Assembly (NCBI GenBank): GCA_049578985.1
Contig: JBAUMZ010000198.1
Location: 1-64,000, forward strand
DNA length: 64,000 bases
Direction: 5' to 3'
From: TH5896 sp049578985
GTDB lineage: Archaea > Thermoproteota > Nitrososphaeria > Nitrososphaerales > Nitrososphaeraceae
Positions within the stretch are counted from its first letter, which is position 1. Each line of letters starts with the position of its first letter. This document shows positions 16,018 to 24,641 of this stretch, one piece after another. The notes below the pieces were generated by a model that was not told the origin of the DNA, did no database searches, and saw only the letters and a list, made by a program, of their open reading frames with translations. The translations under genes were made by a program, and so were the position numbers.

Positions 16018-17805
16018 GTGGCGCTCAGGCATCCGGTTGTAGTTGTACTTGGTCACGTAGACTCCGGTAAAACCTCTCTATTGGATAAGGTTAGAGGAAC
16101 GGCAGTTCAAGCTAGAGAGGCGGGGGGAATTACCCAACATATCGGGGCAAGTTTTTTCCCGATTGATACAATTAAAAGAGTAACAGGGGATTTATTTAAC
16201 AAGATTTCAACTACCGATTCACAAATTCCAGGAATTTTGGTGATAGATACTCCTGGTCACGAAGTCTTCGCTACTCTGAGAGTACGAGGAGGTTCAGCAG
16301 CCGACATTGCAATAATTGTGGTAGATGCTAACAAGGGATTCGAAGCTCAGACAGCGGAAAGCATTGAAATCTTGAAAAGAAGAAAGGTTCCATTTGTTAT
16401 TGCACTGAACAAAGTGGACACCGTTAGTGGATGGCGCAACGATCTTGGGGGAGATTCGATAAGTAAGACCGTGAGTATGCAGGATAAGTCAGCCCAAACT
16501 GCGCTGGATGAAATGATCTACAATGTCGTTGGTTCTCTTTCTATGTCCGGATACAATTCAGAAGCGTTCTGGCGAATCAAGAACTTTACAAAGGAAGTAG
16601 CAATAGTGCCTGTCAGTGCTAGAACTGGGGTGGGGATACCAGAATTACTTGCTGTTCTTATAGGATTAACCCAGCAATACTTGAGCCGAAAATTGGAACG
16701 ACACGAAGAGGAGGGAAGAGGGATCGTCTTGGAAATCAACGAAGAGGTGGGCCTCGGACCGGCCGCCAACGTAATACTGTTTGATGGAACGCTCCGCCAG
16801 GGATGTAGTGTTATAGTTGCTAAGAGAAATAACGCAATCGTAACCCGTGTGAAGGCGATTCTCCTTCCCAAGCCGCTTGATGAAATGAGAGATCCCCGGG
16901 ACAAGTTTAGGCATGTGTCCGAGGTAATTTCGGCCGCCGGAGTGAAAATTACTTCGCCAGACCTCACCGGTGTCATGGCAGGGAGTCCACTTTTCGTTCT
17001 AAATCAGAAGGAAGACGAAGCCCGACTTCGGGCAATTGTCGAGGCTGAAATTAAGAACACTTTTGTGAACAAGGATATCAATGGGATTACTATGAAATGT
17101 GACACTATAGGTTCCATAGAAGCCATCAGTGACCTGCTCGTAAAGCAAAAGGTTCCCATAAGAATTGCGGACATAGGTCACGTCACCAAGAGGGACGTGA
17201 TCGAGGCATCGGCTGTAAGGGAGAAGGACAGATATCTGGGCGTGATTTTGGCGTTTAATGTTAGAGTCCTAGAAGATGCCCTTAGGGAGGCCCAGGAACG
17301 TCAAGTCATGATTTTTGACGCGAAAATCATCTATAATCTTGTAAGAAGCTATTTTGACTGGAGAGCTTACCAGAAAGATCATCAAGACGTAATCATGTTT
17401 AATGAAATTCCACCAGTGTGCAAATTTCAGTTCATAAAAAACTTTGTATTCAGACGTAACGACCCTGCAGTATTCGGAGCCGAAATACTAGTGGGAAAAT
17501 TGCGACAAAAAATTCCTGTGATCAATGAAGAAGGCAAAAAGATAGGCGCTATCCATCAAATACAGCAAAGCGGTAAGACTATCGAGGAAGCTACCAAGGG
17601 GATGCAGGTTGCGGTCTCCGTCCGAGGCCCTACTATAGGACGACAGATTAACGAAGGAGACATCTTCTACACCGATTTGAATAGCAAACACGCAAAATTA
17701 CTTAACGAACGTTTCACACAAAGGCTTACCGGGGAAGAGATGGAAGTTCTGAACCATATTGTAGATATGAAAAGGAAAGGTGATGAGCTCTTCGGCTACA
17801 TTTGA
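16018..17805 (+). CDS. infB: Translation initiation factor aIF5B
   Basis: The 595-residue GTPase starts with GTG directly after the ndk stop codon, with no spacer. It has G1 GHVDSGKT (residues ~12-19), switch II DTPGHE, G4 NKVD and G5 SARTG, followed by domains II-IV with VSVRGPTIGRQINEGDIFYT near residue 530. aIF5B promotes subunit joining and initiator tRNA placement. No intein or extra insert is seen, and the short archaeal N-terminus is as expected. Confidence 0.97.
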   Translation: MALRHPVVVVLGHVDSGKTSLLDKVRGTAVQAREAGGITQHIGASFFPIDTIKRVTGDLFNKISTTDSQIPGILVIDTPGHEVFATLRVRGGSAADIAIIVVDANKGFEAQTAESIEILKRRKVPFVIALNKVDTVSGWRNDLGGDSISKTVSMQDKSAQTALDEMIYNVVGSLSMSGYNSEAFWRIKNFTKEVAIVPVSARTGVGIPELLAVLIGLTQQYLSRKLERHEEEGRGIVLEINEEVGLGPAANVILFDGTLRQGCSVIVAKRNNAIVTRVKAILLPKPLDEMRDPRDKFRHVSEVISAAGVKITSPDLTGVMAGSPLFVLNQKEDEARLRAIVEAEIKNTFVNKDINGITMKCDTIGSIEAISDLLVKQKVPIRIADIGHVTKRDVIEASAVREKDRYLGVILAFNVRVLEDALREAQERQVMIFDAKIIYNLVRSYFDWRAYQKDHQDVIMFNEIPPVCKFQFIKNFVFRRNDPAVFGAEILVGKLRQKIPVINEEGKKIGAIHQIQQSGKTIEEATKGMQVAVSVRGPTIGRQINEGDIFYTDLNSKHAKLLNERFTQRLTGEEMEVLNHIVDMKRKGDELFGYI

Positions 17806-17878
17806 CACGCTTGGGAAAGGCTCCAGACCTGCTTATTGCTATTAGTGAAGAGATATCCATGCAAATTATCTAAAAATA

Positions 17879-18214
17879 TCACTGATATTTCTGTAGCAAA
17901 CCCTCTAGGCCCTTTTCTCCTACCGCTCCTACAGCTCTATCGATGGCCTTCCCGTTCATAAAGATTATGAAAGTTGGGATAGCGTATACGTCATATCTCA
18001 TAGCTACTCCCTGATTATCGTCCACATTCAACCTACCGAATGCGACTTTCTGAGCATATTTTTTAGATAGCCTGTCGAAGATAGGTAGCATAAACTGACA
18101 GGGGCCACACCATGTTGCCCAAAAATCGACCAATATCGGTTTATTGCTAGATATATTCTCCTCGAAGTTCTTATCGTTTAGCTCCACCAATGCTGGCTTA
18201 TTTACTTCACTCAT
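17879..18214 (-). CDS. trxA: Thioredoxin
   Basis: The 111-residue protein carries the active site FWATWCGPCQFMLP and the cis-Pro loop YDVYAIPTFIIF, as in classical thioredoxins, and ends ...GLEGLLQKYQ. It reduces protein disulfides in the cytosol. The frame extends nine codons upstream, but MSEVNKPALVEL at 18214 resembles family starts and lacks the hydrophobic extension, so I choose it. It converges with aIF5B, leaving a 73-nt gap. Confidence 0.93.
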   Translation of the reverse strand: MSEVNKPALVELNDKNFEENISSNKPILVDFWATWCGPCQFMLPIFDRLSKKYAQKVAFGRLNVDDNQGVAMRYDVYAIPTFIIFMNGKAIDRAVGAVGEKGLEGLLQKYQ

Positions 18215-18330
18215 AATGATACAATCAATAAAAGTTATCATGGATATTTAAGACTTATCCGATTGACTCAGTCCACCGTTTTGAAAATCAAGACTAATGA
18301 AGTCCTCAATTATGGATAAAGGAGAGGATT

Positions 18331-18771
18331 TTACAAATCAACCAAGAATGTTGCAACATAACTACTGCCTATATTTTGTATTTTCAAGTCGTGGTAAGTG
18401 ATTGCTTTGATCTCTATCTTGTAGTTATGCTTACTATAGCTGACTACTTCTCCTCCTACACGCGCTTTAAGAAGATACTTTTTATCCATGACGTTTGTAG
18501 ATTTTTTAAAAATTTCAATGGAAAATTTTGACAGCACAATCTGTTCAATGAGGATTTTTAACAAGACCTTTTCTAACCAGTCGAAAAGGAGATTCTCAAG
18601 ATCTTCGCCATTAGCTGTGATCGTCCAAGATTGGCGGTTTTCCACCTTGTCAATATCAAACATGATGTTAACCAATCCCTTAGCGCAATTTTCGAATAGT
18701 TCTTCCGAACTGCTCCCATCGGCTTGAACAAAAGCGTCTGTGCTGTGCTCCAAATATTTGTACCCTTCCAA
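18331..18771 (-). CDS. Archease
   Basis: The 146-residue protein fits the archease (MTH1598/DUF101) family: YLEHSTDAFVQADGSS at the N-terminus with conserved His and Asp, GEDLENLLFDWLEKVL near residue 55, and the C-terminal EIKAITYHDLKI. Archease activates the RNA ligase RtcB by speeding guanylylation, and RtcB joins tRNA exons after intron removal. That fits the several intron-bearing tRNA genes of this window. It is divergent from hisS, sharing an 85-nt upstream region with a TATA-like AATTATAAAG. Confidence 0.88.
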   Translation of the reverse strand: MEGYKYLEHSTDAFVQADGSSSEELFENCAKGLVNIMFDIDKVENRQSWTITANGEDLENLLFDWLEKVLLKILIEQIVLSKFSIEIFKKSTNVMDKKYLLKARVGGEVVSYSKHNYKIEIKAITYHDLKIQNIGSSYVATFLVDL

Positions 18772-18795
18772 TTTGGTTATTTGTCAGAGTTGAAT

Positions 18796-18805
18796 AATTA
18801 TAAAG
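18796..18805. promoter_or_regulatory. TATA-like element shared by archease and hisS
   Basis: AATTATAAAG lies 25-34 nt upstream of the archease start on the minus strand and about 50 nt upstream of the likely hisS start on the plus strand. Either or both genes may use it; the spacing favours archease. Confidence 0.4.
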
Positions 18806-18855
18806 CTGTCGAACTAAGAGTAAAATCTAAATGGTCACGAAGGTTGGTCTCTGTT

Positions 18856-20127
18856 GTGAGATTAAGCCTTCCACGTGGGATGAGAGATATTGATGCTGAA
18901 GAATTTTCCAATATCGACTACGTCAAAAGCCGATTTACGCGAACTGTTGGTCTATTTAACTTTAAAATGCTTCAGCCTTCTCCATTGGAAATGCTTTCTA
19001 CTCTTGAAGCAAAAGGAGGTCCTACAATTTCCAATGAAATCTATAATTTCAGAGACAAAGGGGGAAGAGAAGTTGCGCTGAGGTTCGATCTCACTGTCGG
19101 ACTAACCCGTTATATATCTCAGAGAAGAGATATGAAATTACCCATCAAAGCAGCCTCATTTGGGGGAGTATGGAGGTACGACGAACCCCAGGCAGGGAGA
19201 TATAGATATTTTCATCAATGGGATGCAGAGCTATACGATAAATACAACTTGGAGCATGAGGCCGAGATAATTCAGTTGGCTGCTTCCTTTTTTGAAGATT
19301 TGGGACTAAAAGTTACAATTGATATTAGTAATAGGGAACTTCTGGAACAGTACATGAAGCAAGAACTTGGTATGTCGGATCCCCTGTTAGCATTTGAGGT
19401 CTTCAGAGCAATGGACAAGGTTCAGAAGAAGGGAGTAGAAGCAGTTTATAATGAATATGCAAATAAGATCAGCCCTGCATTACTCAAGCCCTTGTTAGAA
19501 CTGTCTTCTCAAATTGGGACAATAAATGAAATTGAAGAGCACATCACGATATTAAGTAGATTGTCAAAATGGCGTTCCCTCAGTGAATTGGAAAGCTCAC
19601 TGTTGGCAAGAGGAGTTCGTAACGTAAGAATTAACCTAGGGATAGTCCGGGGACTCGATTATTATTCAGGAAGCGTTTTTGAGATATTCGATCCCACTTC
19701 CAAGTTAGGCGCGCTGGCCGGTGGTGGCCGGTTTGATATATTGACATCTGCGTTTGATCGAAGCGATATAGGCGCCATTGGGGTAGCCGGAGGGGTCGAG
19801 CGCCTTTTGAATGTATTATGCCATCATGGCTTATTGAAGGTCAAAACCAAGCCATTAGTCTTTGTAGCCTCAGAGGATGATGATAAAAAATTCGTGTTGA
19901 AAATAGTTTCAGAATTGAGAGGAGCAGGTATACCAGCAGACTACGACAGTAGGGGTCGATCTTTGAGAAAGCAGATGGATTATGGATCTTATATAGGAGC
20001 TACCATTTTGGTGAGAGTGGCGCAGAAGGGAAGTGAAAACGACATAACGGTAAAAAATTTAGTCAGCGGTCAAGAAGTGAAAGGAAAGCCAATTCGGGCG
20101 GTGGAACTTGTTTCGGAAATCATTTAA
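18856..20127 (+). CDS. hisS: Histidyl-tRNA synthetase
   Basis: The class II synthetase has motif 1 near LPRGMRDIDAEE, motif 2 FGGVWRYDEPQAGRYRYFHQWD, and the His-specific RGLDYYSGSVFEIFD and GGGRFDIL. A C-terminal anticodon-binding domain follows (residues ~330-423, ending VELVSEII). It charges tRNA-His. A longer frame runs upstream to 18724 and would overlap archease. Family N-termini begin just before PRGMRD, so the GTG at 18856 is preferred, with TTG at 18844 as alternative; this gives about 423 residues. Confidence 0.92.
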   Translation: MRLSLPRGMRDIDAEEFSNIDYVKSRFTRTVGLFNFKMLQPSPLEMLSTLEAKGGPTISNEIYNFRDKGGREVALRFDLTVGLTRYISQRRDMKLPIKAASFGGVWRYDEPQAGRYRYFHQWDAELYDKYNLEHEAEIIQLAASFFEDLGLKVTIDISNRELLEQYMKQELGMSDPLLAFEVFRAMDKVQKKGVEAVYNEYANKISPALLKPLLELSSQIGTINEIEEHITILSRLSKWRSLSELESSLLARGVRNVRINLGIVRGLDYYSGSVFEIFDPTSKLGALAGGGRFDILTSAFDRSDIGAIGVAGGVERLLNVLCHHGLLKVKTKPLVFVASEDDDKKFVLKIVSELRGAGIPADYDSRGRSLRKQMDYGSYIGATILVRVAQKGSENDITVKNLVSGQEVKGKPIRAVELVSEII

Positions 20128-20141
20128 TCAAGCAACTGATC

Positions 20142-20399
20142 CTATATCTCTATCATACCTGTATTTCTCATTTTTATCATTCCTGAACTTTTCTTTTCAT
20201 AGACGTTCCGGATAACTAGATGGGGAGGTTCGTAACTTATGTACAAGTCATCGACTTCCAGCTCTTGGACATTATAATTGAGTTGTATGTGTTCTTCCTT
20301 GATCCCACTTTCCACTAATTTTTTTTTGGCTTGATTAATGATCTGTTCGTCTGATGTGTTCGGTGCGAAGAAGATCCTCCCTGAATAGGCAATGTGCAT
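20142..20399 (-). CDS. Small conserved-looking protein, unknown function
   Basis: The 85-residue product (MHIAYSGRIFFAPNTSDEQI...) has an alternating strand-helix-strand pattern with a central helix NQAKKKLVESGI and strands VDDLYISYEP and HLVIRNVYE. I do not recognise it. It is convergent with hisS, 14 nt apart, and divergent from the succinate dehydrogenase operon. No membrane segment is present. Confidence 0.6.
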   Translation of the reverse strand: MHIAYSGRIFFAPNTSDEQIINQAKKKLVESGIKEEHIQLNYNVQELEVDDLYISYEPPHLVIRNVYEKKSSGMIKMRNTGMIEI

Positions 20400-20535
20400 C
20401 AGGATGATCTAAAAATTCAGCAAGTAAATAAACTTCTGGTCTGGCAAGAGAGTTAGCGATCGCAAGAGCAGATTAGTAGATCTATGACATTGACAAAGGT
20501 ATTTATGAGAATTGCAGTTCACGATATCTTCACTT

Positions 20536-20542
20536 GAGGGTG
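20536..20542 (+). promoter_or_regulatory. Ribosome-binding site of sdhA
   Basis: GAGGGTG lies 9 nt before the ATG at 20552 and decides between it and an out-of-frame ATG at 20548. A TATA-like TATTTATGAG occurs around 20500-20509, so the transcript would have a short leader. Confidence 0.6.
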
Positions 20543-20551
20543 TTTTTATGA

Positions 20552-22267
20552 ATGACTGAGGTTCTCTCCTATGATGTTTTAGTAATGGGATCTGGCCTAG
20601 CGGGACTTCGAGCTGCTATCTCGGCTGCGTCAGTGAACAAGAGATTGAGCATAGCTGTAATCTCTAAAGTTCAGGTGATGCGCTCTCACTCCGTTTCGGC
20701 AGAAGGGGGAACAGCTGCCGTGTTATTTGAAGAAGAAGGGGACAATAGAGAATCCCATATTTATGATACAATTAGAGGGAGTGATTTTCTCGCTGACCAA
20801 GATGTTGCAGAACGACTGGTCTCAAATGTACCTTACGAAATATATCAACTAGACCATTGGGGAATGCCATGGTCGAGAAAACCAGATGGACGGATCGATC
20901 AGCGGAAATTCGGGGGATATTCATTCCCTCGTGCGACATATGCTCAAGATAAGGTAGGGTTTTATGAGATGCAAACTTTGTATGATACTTGTCTGAAACA
21001 CGAAAACATCCATTTTCTAAACGAATGGTTCTGTACATCGATCCTATCCGATGGATCTAGCTTTCGGGGATTCACAGCTATTGAGATGAAGACTGGACAG
21101 TTTATAATAATCAAGTCTTTGGCTGGAATCATTTGTACAGGAGGTGCGGGGCGAATTTACGGCTTTTCTACCTATGCCTATTCTTCAACACCAGATGGCT
21201 TGGATATGGCATACAGAAAAGGATTAGCACTAAAAGATATGGAATTTGTGCAATTTCATCCAAGTGGGATTCTACCATCTGGGATCTTGATTACAGAGGG
21301 TGCCAGAGGAGAGGGTGGATACCTTGTAAATAATGAAGGAGAGCGATTCATGAAGCGATACGCTCCAGAGAAACTTGAACTCGCACCCAGAGACGTCGTG
21401 TCACGGGCTATGATTCGTGAGATACAAGAAGGAAGGGGCTTCAAACACGAGACTGGAATGGATTGTCTTAAACTTGATCTCTCACATCTGGGAGCTGAAC
21501 GCATTAAGGAAAAATTAGCAGGAATCAGGGAAATAGGGTTAAAGTTCTCAGGGATTGATGTTATTGATGAGCCCATCGAAGTTAGACCTGTTTGCCACTA
21601 TATGATGGGAGGGATACACACAAATATCGAAGGTGAAACAGAAATGGGTGGCCTTTGGTGCGCTGGGGAAGCAGCTTGTAACAGCACCCATGGTGCAAAT
21701 AGGCTGGGAGCAAACTCTACGTCCGAATGCCTCGTATGGGGAAATATTACAGGCAAACATGCTGCTGAGTATGCTGAAAAGGCCAAGGATCGAAATATGA
21801 CAGTGCCTGAACAACAAGTAATAGAAGAAGAGAAGAGGATCTATGATGGTATATTCCACGGAAGAGGCGATGTGAATCCTTATGAAATGAAAAAAAGACT
21901 TGCAGAATTAATGGATTCTAAGGCAAATGTGTTTCGGGATGGAAATAAGTTAGCTGAAGCATTAAAAGAAGTGAAGGAATTGAAACGCGTATCTTGGCGG
22001 CATGTAGACGACCAGGCCTACGAATACAATACAAACTACATCAATGTCATGGAAATCGATTCAATAGCACGAATCTCTGAAATTGTCTTGAAAGGAGCTC
22101 TAAATCGCCAAGAGTCAAGAGGGGCTCACGCAAGAATCGATTATCCAAGTCGAGATGACGTAAATTATCTGAAACATACGCTTGCATACTACACTTATGA
22201 AGGCCCAGAATTAAGTTGGTATCCGGTAAAGATTACAAGGTACGCACCGGTTGAGAGGAAATATTGA
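20552..22267 (+). CDS. sdhA: Succinate dehydrogenase flavoprotein subunit
   Basis: The 571-residue subunit has the FAD-binding GSGLAGLRAAISA at residues ~12-24 and the SHSVSAEGGTAAV loop whose His carries covalent FAD. It also has the substrate-site FHPSGI and the capping-domain HYMMGGIHTN and GANSTSE motifs. It oxidises succinate to fumarate in the citric acid cycle, passing electrons to SdhB. It is the first gene of a four-gene operon; its TGA overlaps the next ATG. Fumarate reductase is the alternative direction, less likely in an aerobic respirer. Confidence 0.95.
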   Translation: MTEVLSYDVLVMGSGLAGLRAAISAASVNKRLSIAVISKVQVMRSHSVSAEGGTAAVLFEEEGDNRESHIYDTIRGSDFLADQDVAERLVSNVPYEIYQLDHWGMPWSRKPDGRIDQRKFGGYSFPRATYAQDKVGFYEMQTLYDTCLKHENIHFLNEWFCTSILSDGSSFRGFTAIEMKTGQFIIIKSLAGIICTGGAGRIYGFSTYAYSSTPDGLDMAYRKGLALKDMEFVQFHPSGILPSGILITEGARGEGGYLVNNEGERFMKRYAPEKLELAPRDVVSRAMIREIQEGRGFKHETGMDCLKLDLSHLGAERIKEKLAGIREIGLKFSGIDVIDEPIEVRPVCHYMMGGIHTNIEGETEMGGLWCAGEAACNSTHGANRLGANSTSECLVWGNITGKHAAEYAEKAKDRNMTVPEQQVIEEEKRIYDGIFHGRGDVNPYEMKKRLAELMDSKANVFRDGNKLAEALKEVKELKRVSWRHVDDQAYEYNTNYINVMEIDSIARISEIVLKGALNRQESRGAHARIDYPSRDDVNYLKHTLAYYTYEGPELSWYPVKITRYAPVERKY

Positions 22268-22737
22268 TGAAATCATTTAATGAAGATAGGATCTACTCGA
22301 ACAGTAATAAACGTGAAAACCGTGAAGGTCTCAAAGCCTGGCTAAATCCTTCAAGATATGGTTGGGAGAGAATTTCATATTGGCTCCAACGCCTAACAGG
22401 TGTATTCCTGCTTATTTATTTTGTCGGACATGTAATCGAAACCAGCTCTCTAGTCGATGGCAAAGATGCTTGGAACGCCATGTTGGAACTGACCCAGACT
22501 ACATGGGGACATTTATTCCTGATTTTGGTAATTGGGACGAGTACTTTCCACTCCGCCAATGGAATCCGATTGTTGTTTACTGAAACAGGTAGAGCAGTAG
22601 GTAAGCCGGGTAGGCCTGACTACCCATACTCTCCAGTTTCACTGAATTATCGCCAGAAATCAGGAATTTGGATAGCGTTGATTTTGGCAGCTACTGCGAT
22701 GTTATATGGGGCAAATATCTTATTTGCAGGAGAATAG
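22267..22737 (+). CDS. sdhC: Succinate dehydrogenase cytochrome b-type membrane subunit
   Basis: The 156-residue protein has RYGWERISYWLQRLTGVFLLIYF, with conserved Arg/Ser near the quinone site, followed by GHVIETSS and two more hydrophobic segments (HLFLILVIGTSTFHSANG, GIWIALILAATAMLYGANIL). His residues in helices 1 and 2 are probable heme b ligands. It anchors SdhAB and reduces quinone. The ATG at 22267 overlaps the sdhA stop (TGATG); a TTG one codon earlier is less likely. Confidence 0.85.
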   Translation: MKSFNEDRIYSNSNKRENREGLKAWLNPSRYGWERISYWLQRLTGVFLLIYFVGHVIETSSLVDGKDAWNAMLELTQTTWGHLFLILVIGTSTFHSANGIRLLFTETGRAVGKPGRPDYPYSPVSLNYRQKSGIWIALILAATAMLYGANILFAGE

Positions 22738-22804
22738 ACTAATTCATATGCTGGAGATTCGGAGGTTATTGTAAAACAAGTTGATCTTGAAAGAAAGTCA
22801 AATT

Positions 22805-23128
22805 ATGAAGATACATTACATCTCTGGAATTGCAGCCCTTTTTGTTGTGGCTGTGCATATCATTATGAGACTAGTTATGCCCTTTTCTATGAGTTTAGAA
22901 TACGAGAATGTCATTGCTAATTATCAGAATATTGCCTACGCAGTGCTCTTGGAATCCATTCTTGTTCTGATTGCAATTCATGGATTCAATGGGTTAAGAA
23001 TTATTTTGCTAGAATTTAGACAGAATATAGCTTGGGAAAATGGTGTGACTGTTTTCACGCTAGTTGCAATGGTTGCACTTATTGCATACGGCACAAGAAC
23101 AATAATAATCGGCAATGGACTGGGTTAA
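22805..23128 (+). CDS. sdhD: Succinate dehydrogenase membrane anchor subunit
   Basis: From the ATG at 22805 the protein has 107 residues with three hydrophobic helices: HYISGIAALFVVAVHIIMRLV, YAVLLESILVLIAIHGFNG and VFTLVAMVALIAYGTRTIII. Conserved His residues occur in helices 1 and 2. Size and position between sdhC and sdhB identify it as the second membrane anchor. The frame continues eight codons upstream, but without start support. Confidence 0.8.
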   Translation: MKIHYISGIAALFVVAVHIIMRLVMPFSMSLEYENVIANYQNIAYAVLLESILVLIAIHGFNGLRIILLEFRQNIAWENGVTVFTLVAMVALIAYGTRTIIIGNGLG

Positions 23129-23136
23129 TTTAATTA

Positions 23137-23976
23137 ATGACAGCACTTGACACTAAGACTAGCCAAACGAAGCTAGATCAGAGAAAGGAGAATAGATTTG
23201 AAAGCAACCGGAAAGTAGTCCACTTAAGAGTCTATCGAAAGAACCCCAAGCAAGGTAAATCCTCACATTTCGACAAGTATGAAGTACCCGTACAGCGTTG
23301 GACAACCGTTTTGGATGCCTTGTTGCATGCCAAAGGTTATTTAGACAAAAGCATAGCGATACGATACTCTTGTAGGATGGCATCCTGCGGATCTTGCGGC
23401 ATGAAGATAAATGGAATTCCAAGACTCGCATGTTATACCAAGGTGTCTGAAATTGATGAGAATATTATTACTTGTGAACCTCTCCCTAATTTTCCTGTAA
23501 TTAGAGACCTAGTCGGCGACTTTTCAGATTTTTTTGAGCATCATCGTGCAATGGAGCCTTTTATTCATAATGAAAATGCAAATATTGTTGACAAGAAGAA
23601 CCTCACAGAATTTATACAGACACCTGAAGATGTCGAGAATTATTTGCAATTTTCATATTGTATAAAGTGTGGCTTGTGCTACTCTGCATGCCCTTCCGTT
23701 GGGTCAGATACAAAGTTTCCAGGCCCTCAGGCTTTAGCCCAAGCATATCGATATGTTGCCGACAACCGGGACGATGCTACCAAGTCCAGATTGAACATTG
23801 TAGACAACAAACACGGCATCTGGAGGTGTCATTTTGCAGGTTCTTGCAGTGTGGTTTGTCCTAAAGGGGTCGATCCCGCGCTTGGAATCCAATTGCTCCG
23901 AGGACACCTTGTAAGCTTCTCGAAAAACGACAAGAAATTAGCTGAATCTCGAACTAGGAACTTGGGCAGATTATGA
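23137..23976 (+). CDS. sdhB: Succinate dehydrogenase iron-sulfur subunit
   Basis: The 279-residue subunit has an N-terminal 2Fe-2S domain (CRMASCGSCGMKINGIPRLAC near residue 85) and a C-terminal ferredoxin domain with CIKCGLCYSACPS (4Fe-4S) and CHFAGSCSVVCPKGV (third cluster). All ligands of a three-cluster SdhB appear present. It wires FAD to the membrane quinone site. The gene is last in the operon, giving the order A-C-D-B. Confidence 0.95.
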   Translation: MTALDTKTSQTKLDQRKENRFESNRKVVHLRVYRKNPKQGKSSHFDKYEVPVQRWTTVLDALLHAKGYLDKSIAIRYSCRMASCGSCGMKINGIPRLACYTKVSEIDENIITCEPLPNFPVIRDLVGDFSDFFEHHRAMEPFIHNENANIVDKKNLTEFIQTPEDVENYLQFSYCIKCGLCYSACPSVGSDTKFPGPQALAQAYRYVADNRDDATKSRLNIVDNKHGIWRCHFAGSCSVVCPKGVDPALGIQLLRGHLVSFSKNDKKLAESRTRNLGRL

Positions 23977-24066
23977 ATGCCAATTAGCATTTCGCACATG
24001 GCAATGAATGCTTGAAGAAGCGGTTCATTTACACTTCACTTTAGAATTGAGGGGTTGCATATCGCT

Positions 24067-24399
24067 TCATGCATTTTTTACGTCTTTGGCTGGCAAGTTA
24101 CTTTCATTTACCTGTTTATTAATCGCCTCTGCCATGAAGTGATTACTTACGTTCACTTTAACACCTTCAATACCGTTCAGCTTGTAAACATTGTCCCTGA
24201 CGTCCTGTGCTATCTTAAAACCGAAAACGGCTGGACAGAAGGGACTCGTGAGATGCAAATCAATATCCACATTGCCTTCCTTGATATCTACCTTGTCTAT
24301 CAACTCCAATTCCATAATTGAAACCCCTATCTCTGGATCTACAATCTTGGTGAGTTCGTCGAATATCTGTCTTTTCACTTGCTGAATATCCTGATTCAT
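24067..24399 (-). CDS. SufT-like/MIP18-family (DUF59) Fe-S assembly protein
   Basis: The 110-residue protein has the DUF59 core: FDELTKIVDPEIGVSIMELELIDKVDI and the conserved Cys in HLTSPFCPAVFGFKIAQDVRD. Family members help maturation of Fe-S proteins (SufT, MIP18/CIAO2). Location next to the Fe-S-rich succinate dehydrogenase operon, on the opposite strand, is suggestive but may be chance. A C-terminal KQVNESNLPAKDVKNA tail is extra to the domain. Confidence 0.85.
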   Translation of the reverse strand: MNQDIQQVKRQIFDELTKIVDPEIGVSIMELELIDKVDIKEGNVDIDLHLTSPFCPAVFGFKIAQDVRDNVYKLNGIEGVKVNVSNHFMAEAINKQVNESNLPAKDVKNA

Positions 24400-24486
24400 C
24401 TCTACTTTGGTTTGTAATAATCTATATATAACTATTAACGAGCTGCTTTTCCATCACGCGAGCTTTTTATCATCCTTTTATATCCT

Positions 24487-24511
24487 ACCTAGAACAAATT
24501 CTGTTCTAGGT
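24487..24511. promoter_or_regulatory. Perfect 10-bp inverted repeat in a divergent promoter region
   Basis: ACCTAGAACA (24487-24496) and TGTTCTAGGT (24502-24511) are perfectly complementary across a 5-nt spacer. The repeat lies between the divergent DUF59 gene (start 24399) and argH (start 24642), the position of an operator for a dimeric regulator. A hairpin role in RNA is the alternative. Confidence 0.5.
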
Positions 24512-24641
24512 GCACTGAACACTGTGGCTGTAATAGACTGCTCGTAATATCGTGTTTTATTTTATTTTTAATCTCTATTTAAGAGATCAGATCTTTAATG
24601 TATCAGCAAAATGTTAAATCAGGGCACTGTTTGTTTAACCT

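Noticed and set aside
18724..18855. N-terminal extension of HisRS
   Set aside because: It would overlap the archease gene and its promoter, and has no similarity to HisRS N-termini.
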